Assembly: GCF_023898315.1 (NCBI RefSeq)
Contig: NC_064616.1
Location: 533,033,102-533,097,101 of the forward strand
DNA length: 64,000 nucleotides
Reading direction: 5' to 3'
From: Schistocerca nitens
Lineage: Eukaryota; Arthropoda; Insecta; Orthoptera; Acrididae
A program made the position numbers and the translations under genes. Numbering within the stretch: the first letter of the stretch is position 1; each line of letters opens with the position of its first letter. Positions 1-12,545 of this stretch are shown here, piece after piece. The notes beneath the pieces were generated by a model. The model did not search any database. It was not told the origin of the DNA and saw only the letters and a list, made by a program, of their open reading frames with translations.

Positions 1-329
1 ATGACAGACCTGCATTTTCTACACTTTCTCCAACGCTGTTAGTGACACATCCAGCTGTGTGCCAGCAATATCTACACTTTCATAGAGCGCTACAGAATAT
101 GCAACAAACTCTTTACAAAAGTTTTGCAAGCTGACTCTGAACGTCGTCTACCACAACCTCTGTGTTACGCATGATTGTCATGTTTGATAACAGCACCACG
201 AGAAATTTTTAAACATGAAGTGGGCTTAAATGTTGAGTTGCAACTAGCAAGTATTCTTCTATCAAGTCACCATACTCAATTGATTTTTATTCCTTCTCTT
301 CCTCCTGTCGAGAGAGCATCCTTCTAATA
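1..329. other. unassigned AT-rich DNA
   Basis: No frame with recognisable protein similarity, no RNA gene and no repeat was seen here. It is the left flank of the inverted-repeat element that begins near 330. Confidence 0.5.
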
Positions 330-1764
330 AGGGAAGGCCACGTCGTTCGGATTACGAATTAACTTAAAACTTCGTACTCTTGTAGTAGTCTATTAGAACA
401 ACCTAATGTGCAAGTAATAAGGCGTATTACTTAGGCAATTTTGAGAAAATCGCAAGAGAAATTGTACGCATCGAATATGTACAAGGATGTTGGGGCTCTA
501 AGCACAAGATGGTGTCGGTCAAGTGATCGCTAGATCGCTGGATCAAGTCTGCCTCATTTTTGTTTTTGTTTTTTAAATATAATTTTTTCAACACTTGTCA
601 TATTATTTCATATACAATATGGCATTTGAAAGATAATGTAATTAAAAAACATCAGCATTTGAATGTACGCCGGCCGAAGTGGCCGTGCGGTTAAAGGCGC
701 TGCAGTCTGGAACCGCAAGACCGCTACGGTCGCAGGTTCGAATCCTGCCTCGGGCATGGATGTTTGTGATGTCCGTAGGTTAGTTAGGTTTAACTAGTTC
801 TAAGTTCTAGGGGACTAATGACCTCAGAAGTTGAGTCCCATAGTGCTCAGAGCCATTTGAACCATTTTTTTTTGAATGTACGTTTATTGAATTTTCAATG
901 TTATTTGGCTGTTTACTAACTGTAATTATTACAACAAATATTATATTAGTAACTGTTGACAAGAAAATGGCAAAATGCATAAAGTGCTCCTGAAAAGATA
1001 TGCCTGTCGTAATTTGCTGCTTCTTGAAGTACACAGTACACGAACACATGTTTTAACTGACGTTTTGTATTTACCTTTTACCCTTATAATCCGACATATT
1101 TTAGCTCATTTTATTCTTAAATAAAGTTACTTATACCTTTATTGATCGATGTCTGACTTGGGCTTTCCAAGCCTGTACTTCGTCCTTGAAACCTGTGTCT
1201 GCACTTCGAAGCGTCCAGGTGCAAAGCAGTTCCAAGTGCCTGAACCGATTGCATGTATAAGGGATTTCGCAAATTACAACAGGCATACATTTTCAAGAAA
1301 ACTTTAATACTTGGTCGTTTACTTGTCGATAGTCACAAATATAAAATTTGTAATAATAATTAAAATTAGTGAATAGCGAAATACCATTGCAAAATTTAAC
1401 AAATGTTCTTGAAAGTACGCTTGTTTTTTTTCATTACATTGTCTTTCCAATGTCATGTATTTGAAACAATATGACCAATATTGGAAGAAATATACAGTTA
1501 AAAAACAGCCAAACAATAACCAAGACCCCTTCCAGCGATCTAACGATTACTCAGTTTGAATGCTGACCACTTAACGGCCACCGTCGCTTGCTAAGAGCCG
1601 CAACGCACTGGTCCATATTCGACGTGTAAAAGTTCTCTTGCGATTTTCTCCAAATTGCCTAAGTTTTATGCTTTACTACTTGTACATCTTGTTCTCCCAA
1701 TGGACTACTCAAAATAATACGAAGCTGGAAGTAACCTCTTGATCCCAACTTTGTGACCTCCCCT
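330..1764. mobile_element. inverted-repeat DNA element (~1.4 kb, non-autonomous)
   Basis: The two ends are diverged reverse complements. The left end (gggaaggccacgtcgttcgg, from about 331) pairs with the right end near 1764. A second block, left 429-480, pairs with right 1620-1680 around ttaggcaattttgagaaaat. Further in, ttatttggctgttt at 901 pairs with aaacagccaaa at 1502. Arms are imperfect, perhaps 70-80% by eye, so the element is old. No transposase was found, so it looks like a non-autonomous TIR or foldback element mobilised in trans. A SINE at 669-870 interrupts it. Outer ends are approximate and no target duplication was identified. Confidence 0.6.
669..870 (+). mobile_element. tRNA-derived SINE (family 1), complete
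   Basis: The head is a class-II tRNA-like module: an A-box-like gtggccgtgcggtt, an exact B box GGTTCGAATCC at 735-745, and a 3' half ending cctcgggca. The body follows with a tandem ggttagttaggtt, then ctaggggactaatgacctc, then the tail gagccatttgaaccattt with a T run. It is flanked by an 11-bp direct repeat, tttgaatgtac, at 658-668 and 871-881. This is a Pol III-type retroposon that needs LINE enzymes to move. Six more copies of the family lie in the window. Confidence 0.93.
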
Positions 1765-2045
1765 TGAAGGTTTTAAAATCTCTTGTATACACTCAGGCCC
1801 TTAAAATTTCCTGTGCCTGTACTCGTAGTGAGTGGTGGAGCTAGGAGAACGTCAGTCCACTAAGTTAGTGCGGGTTGCCTACGTCAGGGGCAGGTATGCT
1901 CTCAGGGGTGAACCTGTTGTTCTCCTTCGATTGACAGGTACTTAACCTATTGTTCTGCTAAAAGGATCGTTCCTTTTGATTGACAGGCACTTAATCTATA
2001 GTTCCCCCTGCCCCCTCGCCCTCCCCAAACCCCCTCCCCCCTCAC
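882..2045. other. right part of the inverted-repeat element plus unassigned DNA
   Basis: Up to about 1764 this is the right side of the inverted-repeat element. From 1765 to 2045 it is unassigned, with a C-rich run near 2004-2040. Two short open frames on the minus strand (807-1049 and 1319-1516) share a motif resembling FQEH..NFA only because they lie in related repeat sequence. I do not regard them as genes. Confidence 0.45.
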
Positions 2046-2057
2046 TGCTACAGGTAC

Positions 2058-2238
2058 TCTAGGGCGTTGCAGTCATGGACTGTGCGGCTGGTCCCGGCGG
2101 AGGTTCGAGTCCTCCCTCGGGCATGGGTGTGTGTGTGTTTGTCCTTAGGATAATTTAGGTAAAGTAGTGTGTAAGCTTAGGGACTGATGACCATAGCAGT
2201 TAAGTCCCATAAGATTTCACACACATTTGAACATTTTT
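2058..2238 (+). mobile_element. tRNA-derived SINE (variant subfamily), 5'-truncated
   Basis: The sequence runs from the tRNA-like anticodon-arm region through a B box (ggttcgagtcc) and cctcgggcatggg to a body containing gcttagggactgatgacc and the tail cacacacatttgaacatttttt. A 12-bp direct repeat, tgctacaggtac, flanks it at 2046-2057 and 2239-2250. The body differs from family 1 (aagtagtgtgtaagcttagg in place of taagtagttctaagttct), so it is a separate subfamily. The same subfamily occurs on the minus strand at 15934-16138. The first ~20 bases of the tRNA head are missing. Confidence 0.87.
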
Positions 2239-2936
2239 TGCTACAGGTACACTTTCAGGTCTGAGTTATTGGAATAGGGCCCCCTCTCATTCTTATCAAT
2301 TTGATTGACTACTTAATTAAACTGATCAGTTAATTAACCTCTCCTCTGGTAATCCCGCTCCTCTCCGCTCCCCCAGAAAATGGCGGGAAGTTCACATTCC
2401 ATCAGGACAATGCAACACACCTCTAGTAACCTAAGAAAATCGCAGGAAAGAAAGGCCAGCTGGGCTGCCTCCACTAACATAAGTCATCCGACCGCCACCT
2501 TGTCCTAGGAAATGGCTGGAAGAGTAATCGACCTGTGCTGGATATAAGTCTTTATTTTGCATGCACTATTTATTTAAACAGTTAGAGGCAGTACTACCAT
2601 CAAGTTTAGTCGCCATGGAATCTGGAGTCTAGCTGACCTAGTACACAGTACCGCCACCAAAGGGTGCTGTCATCTCTTCCCTGTCGTAACCCAAGATGGC
2701 TGTTTGGAGGGGAAAATGACTCGGCCTGCTCTGGGCTGTTGGAGAGAGGAAGGAGTGTACTTCATTTATTTTGGAACAATTTACTTAGGGATGGATTTTA
2801 GATAGGATATTTATCACACTGATACAAAACACATGCTCTGACATGCTTGGGGTCACACCACACAGCCTAAAGACCTGTAAACTACTCATAAATTACCGAA
2901 ATAACGCTCTGCAGACACGCAAACGACCCCAAAAAT

Positions 2937-3128
2937 GGCCGATCGGTTCTAGGCGCTACAGTTTAGAACCGCGCGACCGCTACAGTCGCTGGTTCGAATC
3001 CTGCTTAGGGCATGGATGTGTGTGATGTCCTTAGGTTAGTTAGGTTTAAGTAGTTCTAAGTTCTAGGGGACTGATGACTTTAGAAGTTAAGTCCCATAGT
3101 GCTCAGAGCCATTTGAACCATTTTTTTT
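2937..3128 (+). mobile_element. tRNA-derived SINE (family 1), slightly 5'-truncated
   Basis: It starts within the A-box region (ggccgatcggttctaggcgc) and has the B-box-like ggttcgaatcc, the ggttagttaggtt body and the tail gagccatttgaaccatttt. The flanks gaccccaaaa (2925-2934) and gactcctaaa (3129-3138) look like a decayed target duplication, 8 of 10 matching. The corresponding site in the right arm near 11960 is uninterrupted, so this insertion happened after the arms formed. Confidence 0.88.
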
Positions 3129-5438
3129 GACTCCTAAATAACCGAAATAATTTCAGTGCACAACACACACACATGCAAACTCCCCCTAAATAATTCAGTA
3201 CACCGATGTGCAGACACAAAATCAACTCGTAAACTGTCCAAATAATGCATAGTACAGCGTACAGACCTGCTCACAAAATAATGCAACAGACACGCAAACA
3301 AAATGCGCAGGCGTTGCCCGCCCCTCCCTGTCCACTGGACCGCACAGGAGACTACCACACATGCTCCCAGAAATCGGGATGCACCAATAGCTCCCATGAA
3401 GTGACGTGGCTGTCAGCTGTCAAGCCACACACAGGTGCCCGATTGTGTCCCTCAACCATGAGGTGGTATCCTCCTTTCATACTTGACACCTGAGAAGCTC
3501 CTCTCGAAATATGTGATCACCTAGGCACCAATGCTGACGCGACCGGACAGGAGTGAAGACCTGTTTGCAGAGCGCAGATGCTCCAAGGCCACACACAGTG
3601 CGACGCCGCCGCGAGCTGCCGCTGGATGCAAGCCAGTGTGAGCCATTGCTCTCATGACGCTGCTGCCTACAGCCGGCAGGTAAAAGTTGGGTCTATTTTC
3701 GCGTATACAGTTAGAGTTCTTCGAGTGTTCGAGGCACGCTCATGCGGGTCCCATATGTGAGACGCCTCTGGGTAGCATGTTTGTTTACTGTTGCTGACAG
3801 AATAGCACAGGGTACATTGTTCCTAGCGATCCTAATGGACATGTGAGCTGCACATAGCCGTGTACGTTTACCCAGTATGGCTGACACATCGCTTCGATAA
3901 GTTTGCCCTGCTGTCAATATACATCTCAGAAACGTTAAATCTTATCACCGCTAAGAGCCTTCATCATGTCTGTGCATGCTCGCGAAAACACCATTATTCA
4001 TAAAAGCGTTCATGTTGTTTGGAAAGAGAGCACTGTCTAAGTGCAGACGGGGGAAAATCAGAACAATTACGCAAACAGAATTTGAAGAACGGCCTTTCAG
4101 AAGAGAAAACTGGCGTGAATATTTCGTATCCTACATCTACAGGTCTGTAGATGTCCTAATGCCACAGTGGTTGATGAGTGGCAGTATCCCTGCCAGTGAT
4201 TGATGGCCTGCTTCAACGTTCCTTTGAACTCTTGCTTTCTCAGAACTTTCCGTACATACCTTGTCTCCACTTTGATTGAATCAGTTGGTAGAAATTCCTA
4301 CATCCCAACACAAAGGATGTTTTCTGAATGAATCGAGCATTATTATTGGCTCTTATCGAGCTTACCCTCCGAATACCTGATGCTGCTGGTGTGGAAGAAT
4401 TGTCCGAGTTTTCTTTCTTTCTGCGGACGAGACTTTCAGCGGCAAAAAACTATTTTACGCCGATCGCCATATTCCACCGACAATTAAACCCTACAAAGTG
4501 CGTCTACATATTGTCAAATATAGAAAGACTCTTACTCAGTTACACTGCTCTCCCTCTGATGACAGCAGCTTGAATATCAGCGTGTGAAAACAATCTCCAA
4601 CCGAGCAATATATCACCATGCATCGTGTCAGTGTGGTAAACTTACAATTCGTATCCTGCGACATACAAAATCACATATACCGCTAACACAGACAGCACCG
4701 TATATACCACTCGCAGCACTAGATATTTTCCCCACAGCCGACATTCGCTATTCTTCCACTTCCGACGCGTGACCAGAGCGCCCTCAACGAACCAAAGTCA
4801 CTCTCAGAACTGTTCTACAAATTTGGGCTCATTTACCTGCGGAACAAATGCGTTACTGTTCCTGGTCCATACCTGATTGTTTGCTTGCTTTTCTACACCC
4901 ATCTCCAGACTCTGGGATTACACGAACACATGTATTTCCGCATGGTTTGCCATAATATTATACCATTTTCGCGGTACTTCTCGATATCAGGCACACGGCA
5001 GTATCCTACGTATCGCTCGCACAACATAATTCCGAAGATATAGACAGCAATTATTTCTCTACAAACCCAAAAGTTTAGCCTGGTGGGGGTGTGCTGTAAA
5101 CCACTGAGTAACTAGAAACCTTTACTTGAGAACTCGAAAAAAATAGAGGAAACTGATATTTCCACTCGCGAATACCGCTGTCGGTGATGTAGCAGATTTC
5201 AAATCATCCCTACAATTTACAAGGTCAACTAAGGTTTTTCCCATGTCTAGAGAACCTGCAAACGTGTCTTTCACCTGCTAGATGCACACACCACAATCGA
5301 TTCTCCCTCAACTAAATAAGAGGGCGAAATGTGCAGAAGCAGTCAAATGGACACTTTACACGGGAGAGAATAATTGTCCATCGCGAACACACCTCCATAT
5401 TCAGTCTTCTCACATTTCCACGCTTTCACGAAAGCTAT

Positions 5439-5631
5439 GCTGGCCGCTGTGGCAGAGCGGTTCTAGGCGCTTCTGTCTGGAACCTCGCAGCTGCTCCAGT
5501 CACAGGTCCGAGTCCTGCCTCGGGCATGGCTGTGTGTGATGTCCTTTGGTTAGTTAGGTTTAAGTAATTCTAAGTGTAGGTGACTGATGACCTCAGATGT
5601 TAAGTCCCATAGTGCTTAGATCCATCTGAAT
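5439..5631 (+). mobile_element. tRNA-derived SINE (family 1), short tail
   Basis: The body is diverged (ggtccgagtcc as B box; gatgtcctttggttagttagg). A perfect 9-bp direct repeat, gaaagctat, lies at 5430-5438 and 5632-5640. The other arm has the empty site near 9720 (reverse complement reads ...ttacgaaagctatccaac...), which proves insertion after duplication. The 3' end stops at ccatctgaa, so the final ccattt tail is lost. Confidence 0.88.
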
Positions 5632-5842
5632 GAAAGCTATCCAACATATATTAAGTATTAGTTCCCTATTCGGTCGTCTAGAGGTCAACACGGTTAAGTT
5701 ATCTACATTCCTACACTCCAATAGGCCTCTGAATTCGGACTGCTCCTACAGTTAATGGAAAACGTGAATCTTTCCTGCCATAGGTCACCGGCGCTGCACA
5801 CCAAGCACGGACAGTTAGAATCATCATTTTAAGAAAAACGGT

Positions 5843-8800
5843 AAACCTGCCGGTTATCAGAGGGCTTCCATCTCATGTGTTATGAAACATGACATTCTTC
5901 TAAACGAATTATGATTTTTACGATGTACTCCATCCCCCTGTCGCACCTGAAGTGTAAAGTCGATACTTGTGTTTCATAACTAAGTTAGCGATAGGTGTTT
6001 GTGAGACACAGCAATCCACTGTGTATACATGTGCTTGACAGATGTGCTGTTTACAAAGGTAGTGGCGACATGACTTGTAATTTCACATGTCGGATGCTGC
6101 TGCTATGCGTTTATCTGTTTCATTGTAAGAGGTATTGTCCATTACTAACGATCATTTTATATAGGACAGATGTGGGCATAATATAATTTCTGACCCGTGA
6201 TCAGATGTGGTCAGTGGACGCTGTACATCTCTGGAAAGCTATATCGTGCATGTGTCACACAGAGCCACTGTTTTAAGGAAGTAGTTTTCTCGGTTTACGG
6301 TTCGATACCATAGTTTATCACAGAGAAACCTGCAAGAAGGATGTATGTCATGCCCTCGAAATTTGTTTCTTACATTGGAATATTAACAGCACTGCATTCC
6401 ACATGACTGATAGGTCAGAAACTCAAGTGATTTCACATTATAGCGTATTTTAGGTGCCGAATGTTGTAACCTTAGCAGTGCGTGTGCTTATGTTCTCTAT
6501 TACCAATACCTTCAAGGTACTGATCCTAGACTCTAGAACAATATTTTAGAGTTGATAGCGTAGTTGATTTACGTAAAATGCTTCGAAATCCATCTATTTG
6601 GAGCTCTATCATGCATAAAAATCACCCGTTTCTTGTTCTTCTTAACAGTCTGCTATTACATCACAGCACTTTCAAATCTGTTACTATACACCAATAACGA
6701 GCGCTAACCTGCTCGACATGGGTGCATCTGGAGAAATCTTGTGTACTTGGATGGGCGAGGACTTGGCTAGCTCCATTCATTCACGAGACATGGAATGTAG
6801 CGGTCTACTTCTGCCGGTTGCAGATTAAATCGGTAACGGTGCTGCACGGCGGGTTAGTCAATGACAGTGTGTGGGGTCTTTCAGTCTCTAATTTTACCCT
6901 AAGACTGTGAGAATGCTCTGTGATTCCCATTAGCATAGAGATAGATCGTAAGGTAAGCACTATGCTCGAGGTGTTAGAAATATATTGAGCGCTGTCTGCT
7001 ATACTTTGATGATGTATGTGTTCGACAATTAACAATGAATGGATTTACTGCACAGTCATCTATCCATATTCGCAATGAAACTCGCAAAGTAGAGAGGGGG
7101 CGGATTAGCTATGCTACTGAAATTGGGAAACATGCTGTTGCAGCATTGTTCGGTGTTGAAATTACTGTAAAATTGCTAAAATTGTTCACACTATCAACCA
7201 TGATGCTTATTACTAGAGTACATTAATGGTGTCTTTTCCACCCCATCCGTCCACTGGTATACTGTTGGTACCACATAATGATTGACTGACATCGCTTGTT
7301 TGAGTTGGAGAAAGAGTTTTGATGAAGAGACAACACTTTCTGGGGATGGATAGCACCGAAACAGCGATCGTGTACATGACTGGAATGTGAGGAATCAGTT
7401 GAAATGGAACACAGAGCCATCAGCTATTCCGTCAGTGTGACAGGTGAGTTTAAATGTAGAGGTCGTCAATCACTATCGGACAGCAGTTTGGAAACTCTTC
7501 ACAACGCCGCCAATCTCTTCCAGTTTCCTTACGTTGTAATTGTCTTTCATTTAAAATCATTCAGTGTGTGTGGAGTGTTATGGTAGACGGAGTATCAAGA
7601 TGATTTACACTGTGCAACATCTAGTTTCCTGCGAGAGGCAGTGGATCAGAACTTGTTAACGTCAGTTTAGAACCTGACCTCGAAGTCGTGGTGGAAAAAC
7701 AATATGTATGGCAGTGTATAAAGTGTCTTACAGCAGAAAAAAAAACCACTGTTCCAGACAACGCCACAGGGTTACAGGGAGCGTCTCTTGCGACTTACAG
7801 TATGGTCTGTGGAATATGGTCATTCCCCTACAGTACAGTTGATGAAACTTTAAACTGGTCTGTGCAGTGGATTAACACCTGTATTTTTAATAGCATCGTC
7901 ACATTTGCTCGATGCTGGCACACGTACGGTAGTGTCTTTCGATATATGGGAGAACAGAGATACGGTAAAAATCTTATTGAGTTCTCTATCGGATGAAGCT
8001 AGTGGAGCTTTTATAGTTCGTAATTTTTCTCTAGTGGATGGAATAGAACAACAATGATAGAATGTTGGGGTGACAGACGTGAATGGGCCCTGTGGGACGT
8101 GGATCTATAGTACCTGCTTGTAATTTGGAGAAGCACCACAATGCAGTAGCAAAATCCACATCCTTTCCCCAGTTCCAGTACTATCTCTTATACTATCTTG
8201 TGTTGCAGGAGCAGGCTTCGTTTCCGTCGAATGGTCAAAACACACTTCTGTCACAATAACCCATCTTCGCCTGTTTCTACACGGGTTGCAGGAGGTGGTA
8301 GATATAGTTTCCTCCGACCCCTACTCAGTTCCGAATTACATTGGAACGATCACTTGCGCAAAGCTGCAGGGATGGTAGCGCAGAGTCTTAGGGAGCAGTT
8401 GCAGGATGCATAGGGGCTACCTAAAACTAGGCGGGAATTTTACTGTAGCAGATAGGTTCGAGAAAGGTGACTTGTTTCGAGATGTGAGGCTGCCAGAAAT
8501 ATAATTCACTACTGGCTGTAATCATTAAAATATTTCTCCATAGGATGCAATGCAGGTATGTGTTTGAAAGGGGGAGACTTGATTCCAAATCCCAGGCAGC
8601 ATTTCTAGTGGACAGCGTAGCACTAGAGATCTGAAAAGCTAGTGTGCATTTCTTACGACCTCAATCAGCACACCATCTACTACTGTTTGTGATCCTTCTC
8701 AATCAGTCATCGACTATAATTCAGTGGGTATATTGCAGAACCTCTGACATTGCATCGAGACAGAATGCATTACATATGCTGGAGAAATATCTAGTGGCGG

Positions 8801-9529
8801 CGGCATGAGTGTGTTGCAAATACCGGTTTCATAAGACGCTCCTTAGCCGAATCACTTTCAAAATTCAGTGATTTTATAACGAGATTGCATCGTAGGCTAC
8901 ATGTAACCAGACTGCTGCTCTGATAATATACACTCTTACGATCACTGTCTCAGTATTTGTCTGGAAAAACCACATCATTAGTAGATACTGCCATACGTGG
9001 CTTTATAAAGCCAGTATAGCTTTTAACATGAATACTTGTTTGCACATGTAGAACCAAGACCGCTTATGATGGTAATATGGTTGCGTTTTTCTTTACATAT
9101 AGCGGTTTGTAAGATAATTAAATCTCTCTTTGTAAAACACGGTGGTAGCACTCACAAGAAAACTTATGAGACATGTCCACCATTCGTTGTTGATTTTCTG
9201 TCCATATTATTTCGTATCGACAGCGATCAGTTATTGACGAAGTATTATACTTACTAGTAGGGGGTGTGTGATAGGTTCGCCTTGGACATCAGGCTTATGC
9301 AAAGGAAATGACTGTACATTCGTAAGGAAGGCATGGATCTGACGTCGAGTACTGTGATAGCAAAGGGAAGAGTATGTCAAGTCATAAGAATGGCACTGAT
9401 ATTTCTATTTCCAGAGCCACAGCCGTCAGCACGGTGTATTTCTGATACTTCGCTCATTGTCGAATGTCGTTCAACTGAGACCGCGATCGTAACATTTAGT
9501 TGTAAGTACAGGCATAAAATATATATGTG
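5843..9529. other. loop of the giant inverted repeat, no recognised gene
   Basis: About 3.7 kb of unique sequence separates the arms. The longest open frame is only 102 codons (7688-7996, +), and a 71-codon frame lies at 8198-8413. Neither shows a catalytic motif, signal peptide or domain that I recognise. I see no SINE, Tc1 or LINE in it, which is unusual for this window. Either its genes have decayed beyond recognition or the loop is non-coding. Confidence 0.5.
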
Positions 9530-11730
9530 ACCGATTTCTTAGGATGATGATTCTACTTGTGCGTGCTTGGCGCTGGTGACCTATCGCAGGAATGATTCAC
9601 GTTTCCCTTTAACTGTAGGAGCTGTCCGAATGCTGAGGCCTGTTGGAGTGTAGGAAAGTAGATGACTTAATCATGTTGTCCTCTAGACGACCGAATAGCG
9701 AACTGATACGTAATATATGTTGGATAGCTTTCGTAATAGGGTGGAAATGTGAGAAGATTGAATATGGAAGTGTGTTCACGCTGGACAGTTATTCCGTCCC
9801 ATCTAAATTGTCCATCTGGCTGCTTCTGCACATTTCGCTCTTTTATTTAGTTGAGGGAGAATCGAATGCCACGTGTGCATCTAGCAGGTGAAAGACATGT
9901 TTGCTGGTTCTCGAGACATGGGAGAAACCTTAGTTGACCTTTTAAATAATAGGGATGATTTGGAATCTGCTTCGTCACCGACATTGGAATTCGCGAGTGG
10001 AAATATCAGTTTCCTCTATTTTTTTTTCGAGTTCTCACGTAAAGGTCTTAACAGACAGGATAAGTTTCTAGTTACTCAGTGGTTTACAGCACGCTCAACA
10101 TGGCTAAAGTTTCGGTTTGTAGAGAAATAATTTCTGTGTATATCTTCAGAATTATGTTGTGTGAGCGATACATAGGATACTGCTGTGTGCTTGATATCGA
10201 GAAGTACCGCGAAAATGGTACAATATTATGGCAAACCATGCGGAAATATATGTGTTTGTGTAATCCCAGAGTCTGGAGATGGGTGCAGAAAAGCAAGCAA
10301 ACAGTGTGGACCAGGAACAGTAAAGCATTTGTGCCACAGGTAAATGAGCCCGAATTTGTAGAACAGTCCTGAGAGTGACTTTGATCTACTGAGGGCGCTC
10401 TGGTCACGTGTTGGGAGTGGAAGACTAGTGACTGTCAGCTGTGGGGAAAATGTCTAGTGCTGCGAGGGGTATATACAGTGCTGTCTGTGATAGCGGTATA
10501 TGTACAAATGATGTAAGAGGGGTGATTTTGTATGGCGCAGGATACGAATTGTATGTTTACCACATTGACACGATGCATGGTGATATATTCCTCGGTTGGA
10601 GATTGGTTTCACAATCTGATATTCAAGCTCCTGTCCTCAGTGGGAGAGCAATGTAACTGAGTAAGAGTCTTTCCATATTAGTCAATATGTAGAGGCATTT
10701 TGTAGGGTTTAATTGTCGGTGAAATATGGCGATCTGTGTAAAATAGTTTTTTGCCGCTGAAAGTCTCGTCTGCAGAAAGAAAGAAAAGGCGGACAATGCT
10801 TCCACACCAGCGGCATCAGTTATTCGGAGGGTAAGCTTGATAAGAGCCAATAATAATGCTCGATTCAATCAGAAAACATCCTTTGTGTTGGGACGTAGGA
10901 ATGTCTAACGTTTAACGTTTCTGAGATGTATATTGACAGCAGGATGAACATTTCACAGCGATGTGTGAGCCATGCTGTGTACGTGTACACGGCTAGATGC
11001 AGCTTGGGTGTCCTGTTAGGATCGCGAGGAACAATGCACCCTGTGGTATTCTGTCAGCAATGGTTAACACACGTGCTGCCCATAGGTGTCTTGCATATGG
11101 GATTGGCGTGAGTGTGCCTTGGATTTCTGTGACGTCAGTATAACACGCGAAGAACTCTAACTGTATACCCGAAAATAGACCAAACTTTTACCTGCCGGCT
11201 GTAGGCAGCAGCGTCATGAGAGTGATGGCTCATGCTGGCTTGCGTCAAAAGGCGGCTCACGTCAGAGTCGGAGCGTGTGCACCCATGGAGCATCTGCGCT
11301 CTGCAAATATGTCTTCACTCCCGTACGGTCGCATCAACAACGATGCCTAGGTGATCACGTATTTCGACAGTCAATTTCTCATGTATCAAGTATGATAGGG
11401 ATGCCGCCTCCTCATGCTTGAGGGACCCGAATGGGCATCTGTGCGTGGCTTGGCAGCTGATGGTCGCATCACTTTACAGGGGCTGCTGGCGCATCCCAAC
11501 TTCTGGGAGCGTGTGCGGTAGCGTCCTGTGTGGCACAGTAGACAGGGAGCAGCGGGCAGTGCCTGTGCACATTGTCTGCATGACTGTTGCATTATTTTGT
11601 GAGCAGGTCTGTGGGCTGTGCTATGCGTTATTTGGACTGTTTACGCATTGATTTCGTGTCTGCACATTGGTGTACTACGTTACTTAGGTGGAGTTTGCGT
11701 GTGTGTGTGCTGTGAGTTGAAATTATTTCG

Positions 11731-11926
11731 CCGGCCGCGGTGGCCGTGCGGTTCTAGGCGCTTCAGTCCGGAACCGCGGGACTGCTACGGTCGCAGGTTC
11801 GAATCCTGCCTCGGGCATGGATGTGTGTGATGTCCTTAGGTTAGTTAGGTTTAAGTAGTTCTACGTTCTAGGGGACTGATGACCTCAGATGTTAAGTCCC
11901 ATAGTGCTCAGAGCCATTTGAACCAT
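11731..11926 (+). mobile_element. tRNA-derived SINE (family 1), complete
   Basis: This is a near-consensus copy: head ccggccgcggtggccgtgcg, B box ggttcgaatcc, body ggttagttaggtt, tail gagccatttgaaccat. A perfect 14-bp target duplication, ttgaaattatttcg, lies at 11717-11730 and 11927-11940. The homologous point in the left arm (about 3145) is uninterrupted. The low divergence suggests a recent insertion. Confidence 0.95.
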
Positions 11927-12177
11927 TTGAAATTATTTCGGTAAAATAAGAGTCGTTTGTGTGTCTGCAGAGCGTTATTTCGGTAATTTATGAGTAGTTT
12001 ACAGGTCTGTAGGCTGTGTGGCGTGATCCCAAGCATGCCAGAGAGTGTGTTTTGTATCAGTGTGATAAATATACTATCTAAAATCCATCCCTAAGGAAAT
12101 TGTTCCAAAATAAATAAAGTATGCTCCTTCCTTTCTCCAGCAGCCCAGCGCAGGCTGAGCCATTTTCCCCTCCAGAC

Positions 12178-12545
12178 AGCCATCTTGGGTTACATCACAG
12201 AATGGACGACAGTGCCCTCTGGAGGCAGTACTGTGTGTACTAGGTCAGTTGGACTCTGGATCCCATGGCGTCCACACTGTTTCCCTCCTATCATCGCCGC
12301 CATCTTTGATTGCATCACAGAATGGACGTCAGTGCCCTCTGGTTGCTGTACTGTGTATTAGTTCAGTTGGACTCCATACCTCATGGCAACCACACTGTTT
12401 CCCTTCATCCCCCCCCCCCCCCCAACGCAGACCGCCATCTTGGTTTATGTCATTGAACAGATGACGGTACCCTCTTATGGCAGTTCTGTGTACTAGGTCA
12501 GTTTGACTCCGGACCCCATGGCGGCTACATTTGATGGTAGTACTG
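12178..12545 (+). repeat. three tandem ~120-135-bp units in the right arm
   Basis: Units begin at gccatcttgggt (12179), gccatctttgat (12299) and gccatcttggtt (12434). Each continues with a (t/a)gaatgga or equivalent, gtgccctct, tactgtgt, a gtcagttggact block and cccatggc. The second and third are separated by a C run at 12408-12423. Subterminal tandem arrays are common in long-TIR elements, but I cannot place this in a named family. Confidence 0.8.

Larger units (their letters stand above)
2420..5842 (+). repeat. left arm of the giant inverted repeat
   Basis: This arm is about 3.4 kb and contains two SINEs (2937-3128 and 5439-5631) that the other arm lacks at the matching sites. It holds a single copy of the ~120-bp unit (about 2585-2700) that is present three times in the right arm. 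It has no protein-coding frame that I recognise. The longest shared frame (81 codons at 4328) shows mostly amino-acid-changing differences between arms, so it is not behaving like a conserved gene. Confidence 0.85.

Noticed and set aside
669-745. A genuine tRNA gene at the SINE heads
   Set aside because: Class-II-like A and B boxes are present, but each is the head of a repeated ~200-bp retroposon with target duplications, and the cloverleaf is imperfect.
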